Positions 18,888 through 21,739 of a DNA stretch of 21,739 bases are shown one piece after another. Within the stretch, counting starts at the first letter, position 1. The number at the start of each line of letters is the position of its first letter. Made by a program: the position numbers and the translations under genes. The DNA comes from Jimgerdemannia flammicorona (lineage: Eukaryota; Mucoromycota; Endogonomycetes; Endogonales; Endogonaceae), in NCBI GenBank assembly GCA_003990745.1, contig RBNI01001591.1:1-21739 (forward strand), written 5' to 3'. Below the pieces are notes generated by a model that did no database searches, was not told the DNA's origin, and saw only the letters and a list, made by a program, of their open reading frames with translations.

Positions 18888-20177
18888 CTAATCTTGCTTA
18901 GTCGCGGCTCTTCCCTCCTCGTCCTCGTCCTCGCCCCGCCCCAGCAGCCCACCCCCAACATGGTCGTGTAGCGCCGAGAACTCGATGTCCTCCTGCGCGG
19001 CACCGCGGCGGATCGTAACAAAGCGCCGGAAGCGGTAAGCCGCAAAGAGGATGCAGGCGATCAGCACGTACGGCACCAGTTTGGTCAGGCTGGAATAGCG
19101 GTTCCTGGAGAGATGGTTGTTAGTGTACGGATGAGACGTGGAATGATGGTGACTAAAAATAAAATAAAATTGACGTACTCAATGTTGGGGTCAATGTTCA
19201 TGAGCTCGATCTCAAATATCAGCGTGGCGTTGCCTGGTGATTACGATTCACAAGATTTTTGAGGACAACACATACGCTTGGAGAGACAAACAACATACGA
19301 ATATCTTCAACGACGCCTTGGCCCCGGCGTGGAGAGACATATACCTGGTATCTTGGCCTCAGGGTTGCCTATCTCACCGTACGCTTTCGTGAGGAGGAAT
19401 TGAAAAGAGGGTACCCATGAAAGGTCAGCCAGAATGGCAAAAAAAAAATAAAAAAATAAAAATTCAAACACACAATAACCCAGATCAAATACATACCAAG
19501 AGGCGCCGGTATCGTAAGTTTCCTCTCCTCGCCGATGCACATGTCCTTCAGGCCTAGGTTCCATCCTGCGGCACGGGCGAGACACGTCAGAAAGGACGTC
19601 GCTCAGTTGCTCGAAACATAAACATAAAAATTGTTATCGAGCTCCACGCTCACGCTCGACGTGCTCACCTCGAATTTCGTGAGTGCCTGGTGTGCATGAA
19701 CACAAGGGAGGAAGCGAGATCCAATCTGAATTCGACGTCAATCGTGACGACAAAAAAACCAGTACAGCAATCCCACTGACCCACCAAGAACGAAAACAAA
19801 GGATTCGTTGCGGCCCAGGCTCGAGTCGAACTTCTGGCCGTTCGTGAGCATGCCAGTAAAGTGTACCGAAATCTTGTCGCTGTGCCGGGGGATTTGAGAG
19901 TACGGGGGTGATAAATTGGATGTACGGCACACGGAGTAAAACGAGAACAATCCGCGGATGCCTACCGATTTTTTGTTTTGGTACAGGGCAGTTTGGGGGC
20001 CTTGAGAATATCTGGAGAGAGGGGTATTGGTGAGTTGTTCCACAGGTCTCAAAGGTTGTGGTTGCTTTGATATGGATCACCTATGCCGAGTTTCCCCTCG
20101 TCGGACTGGGCGGCGGATTGGAGGGCGAGCAGGGCGAGCAGGGCCGTAACAAGTAGCAGGGCGGTTGTTGTGCGCAT
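18888..20177 (-). CDS. Membrane-anchored FKBP-type peptidyl-prolyl isomerase (FKBP2-like)
   Basis: Eight exons with GT-AG introns: 20177-20081, 20011-19966, 19879-19785, 19686-19669, 19565-19497, 19383-19345, 19233-19179, 19104-18888. They join to 636 nt, 211 residues. Residues 1-23 are a signal peptide (LLLVTALLALLALQSAA). The FKBP domain (about 33-137) contains VHFTG, KFDSSLGRNESF, IRGW, DMCIGEERKL, AYGEIGNPEAKIPG and TLIFEIEL. Two cysteines (PC-T, DMC) match the disulphide of ER FKBP2 proteins. Residues 149-163 form a short membrane segment, followed by a basic RFRR and an acidic tail; there is no HDEL. It likely turns proline bonds in folding secretory proteins at the ER membrane. The ligand loop reads GTHEIRGW, one residue shorter than the family GxxEVIxGW, so the usual valine is missing. 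Exon 4 is only 18 nt. The start is the first ATG before the signal peptide. Confidence 0.93.
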
Positions 20178-20259
20178 CGTGGCTTGTTCCTTGACTTGGA
20201 GGGTTTGAAGGTGGTTGGCAGTCAAGAAAATTCGGGTGATGTCACCATTGAAGTTATCT

Positions 20260-20276
20260 CTCTAGAAAGTCTAGAG
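20260..20276. promoter_or_regulatory. Perfect 7-bp inverted repeat upstream of FKBP
   Basis: CTCTAGA, spacer AAG, TCTAGAG. A dimeric factor could bind it. It holds GAA-like units reminiscent of a heat-shock element, but the match is weak. Confidence 0.35.
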
Positions 20277-21027
20277 TGTCATGTCAAAATTACCGACAAC
20301 CTCAGATAACCTTTTAGATTAATGTTTAAAAGCCTTCCGATATGCAATGTCCACAAATAACCTTATAGCCTTCGTACTTTAAATATATGGAAGCCTCGAT
20401 GCGCTTCACACGCTTGTCTATTTAAAATACTGGTACTCTACTTGCACATAACCTTGCTGAACAAAGAAAAGAGGAAGAAGAAAAGAGGCGAGACGCAAAC
20501 GAGGCGACCTCGGCCTAACACTCAGTAACTCAGTAACAGCAGTATTCCGCTGCTAAAAATAACCGCCGATCCGCTCCTATCCGTGGTTCGTTTCGGCCTT
20601 TATCGGCGCAGGGATCTCTCTTTTTTGGATGTGACTCAGAAATACATATGGAGCTTTGTCGATATATAAAGACAAATGCTTATACGTAATTTTATGCATA
20701 TGTGTATATGCATACACATTGGAACGGGGGTCTCATTCTTTGTACTCGGCCTTTGCATCACGCACCCTTCCACTTGCAAAATGCCAACCTTCACGTTTCA
20801 GATTTTGGACTGAGCGGGCTGTGCGGGTGGCGATATGGTTGTGCTTCCAGAATCTCAGCTGCATGTTTGTTGACAAGGGACATTCCTGTGGGCCTCTGGG
20901 GCATGACCCCACCCAGGCAAGAGCTGGGATTAAATAAGTCGACGTCGCCGATATCGTATCATCATTTTGACAGAATCGGGACCAACCTTTAAAATCGTCT
21001 GAACCCTCGCTACTCTCCCACCAAGTA

Positions 21028-21100
21028 ACGATCCCTATTCCTCCCCTCCTTCCCTCCTCCCCTCCTCCTCCTCGCCTCCTCTCTCCTCCTCCCCTCTACC
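21028..21100 (+). promoter_or_regulatory. Polypyrimidine (CT) tract in the leader
   Basis: An almost pure C/T tract ends about 10 nt before the start codon at 21111. CT blocks near the transcription start are common in highly expressed filamentous-fungal genes. Confidence 0.6.
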
Positions 21101-21110
21101 CACTTACGGC

Positions 21111-21640
21111 ATGTCACGCCAGACGTCAGTGGCAGAGGATCTGACGCTGACGCACCTGAAGCGCACCACTGCGACGATTCTGTGCGAGTTCCGGGAGGCG
21201 CTGCTACGCATTGCGAAAGCCGAGACAGCGGCGCGCATGTATGAAGATCTCTACCACGAGTCGTGCGGCATGCTCACCCGGACTGAGGCGGAGTGCGAGA
21301 CCCTACGCACCGACCTCGCCGTCAGCGTTGAAAAACAGCGCACGCTCGAGGACAGGATCGCTGAGCTCGAGCGCAGGCTTAAGGAGGAGGAGGAGAGAGG
21401 GAAGGTGAAGACGGTGGAGAAGAAGAGCAAGAAAGGGAAGGGTGAGAAGGTGGAAAAGGATGAGGAGGAAAAGAAAGGCAGGTATGTACGCGTTGGGGTG
21501 AGCGTTTGTGGGTTTACGCGTTGTGTAGTTTTCTGACCCTTCCCGTATTTTGATCTTGCAGTCCTTTGCCGAGGAAACTCACGCGCCTCTTCAGTCGCAA
21601 GGGCAAGGAGTCAAATTCTGCGGTCCCTCACAAAACATAG
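21111..21640 (+). CDS. Charged coiled-coil protein of unknown function
   Basis: Two exons, 21111-21481 and 21562-21640, join to 450 nt (149 residues). The 80-nt intron has GTATGT and TTGCAG ends; the reading continues KKG-S-PLPRKLTRLFSRKG. Without the splice the frame would end at 21536 with a non-conserved-looking tail (VCGFTRCVVF). Residues about 12-95 are a long helix with heptad character (AECETLRTDLAVSVEKQRTL, IAELERRLKEEEE). Residues about 96-125 are a Lys/Glu-rich low-complexity stretch. The C-terminus is basic (RKLTRLFSRKGK) and could bind membrane or nucleic acid. There is no signal peptide or membrane segment. I do not recognise a family. The leader is pyrimidine-rich. It is divergent from the FKBP gene, with no functional link evident. 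Confidence 0.8.
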
Positions 21641-21723
21641 GCTTTTTTTATGATAGCTCTCGCCCAACCTTCCATCCGTTCCACATGTACCATTACCCTG
21701 ACCCTCATTTATTTTGCCGTCTA

Positions 21724-21739
21724 TTTTTTTTTTTTTTTT
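21724..21739. repeat. Terminal T run at window end
   Basis: Sixteen T's run to the last base. This may be the poly(T) of another minus-strand LINE, as at 9393, cut by the end of the sequence, or simply a homopolymer. Confidence 0.6.

Larger units (their letters stand above)
20178..21110. promoter_or_regulatory. Divergent promoter region between FKBP and coiled-coil genes
   Basis: The 933-bp region must serve both genes. Visible items are a perfect inverted repeat CTCTAGA-AAG-TCTAGAG at 20260-20276, 83 nt upstream of the FKBP start; a TATA-like TATATAAAG near 20661-20670 on the plus strand; and a long CT-rich tract at 21028-21100 just before the plus-strand start, typical of fungal leaders. 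Plus-strand frames at 20656-20992 lack coding character. Transcription starts cannot be placed. Confidence 0.55.

Noticed and set aside
19307..20080. Longer minus-strand frames through FKBP introns
   Set aside because: They read through introns; the spliced model restores a continuous FKBP fold and explains the sequence better.
20656..20992. Two overlapping plus-strand frames upstream of the coiled-coil gene
   Set aside because: No domain, signal or splice context; two frames of equal length over the same DNA suggest chance.
1..21739. CRISPR array, rRNA or tRNA genes
   Set aside because: No regularly spaced repeats, no rRNA-like blocks and no convincing tRNA cloverleaf were seen by eye; the window is eukaryotic in character.

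Overview
The window looks like nuclear DNA of a filamentous fungus. The evidence is short GT-AG introns (about 69-113 nt), a pyrimidine-rich leader before one gene, Tad/LINE-like retrotransposons, and repeat decay by loss of CpG and probable CpA-to-TpA change, a pattern like repeat-induced point mutation (RIP) or 5-methylcytosine deamination. I would guess an ascomycete, possibly intron- and transposon-rich like the truffle/morel group, but the sequence does not fix this.

About 18 kb on the left is a nest of transposable elements, nearly all oriented on the minus strand. The host element is a Ty3/gypsy-type LTR retrotransposon whose 5' LTR lies near 15.5-16.1 kb. It reads leftward as gag, degenerate zinc knuckle, dUTPase, aspartic protease, reverse transcriptase and RNase H. 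Integrase and the 3' LTR are not in the window. Three insertions split it. LINE B (9393-15146) sits in gag and is bounded by an 11-bp target-site duplication. A 569-bp foldback element (6156-6724) sits in RNase H and is bounded by a 10-bp duplication of Mutator type. LINE A (start of window to about 5862) sits just after RNase H. Both LINEs are close to full length, with ORF1, and ORF2 carrying endonuclease, reverse transcriptase and a C-terminal zinc finger; both are broken by stops and frameshifts. CpG content ranks the elements: the gypsy is almost CpG-free, LINE A has few, LINE B more, the foldback element many. This suggests the order of arrival.

From about 16.1 to 18.07 kb lies a very AT-rich, decayed Mutator-like (MULE) transposase. 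Its C-terminal SWIM zinc-finger part is still an open 129-codon frame. CpG dinucleotides are absent from about 15.16 to 17.84 kb and then reappear inside this frame.

The right end is ordinary genic DNA. An eight-exon minus-strand gene (18888-20177) encodes a 211-residue FKBP-type prolyl isomerase with a signal peptide and a C-terminal membrane anchor, so it likely acts in the ER. It is divergent, across a 933-bp intergenic region, from a two-exon plus-strand gene (21111-21640) for a 149-residue charged coiled-coil protein of unknown function. The window ends in a T run. It begins within the poly(T) of LINE A, so both edges may be LINE tails where an assembly stopped.

The most noteworthy item is the dUTPase domain, with all five motifs recognisable, built into the gypsy polyprotein between nucleocapsid and protease.
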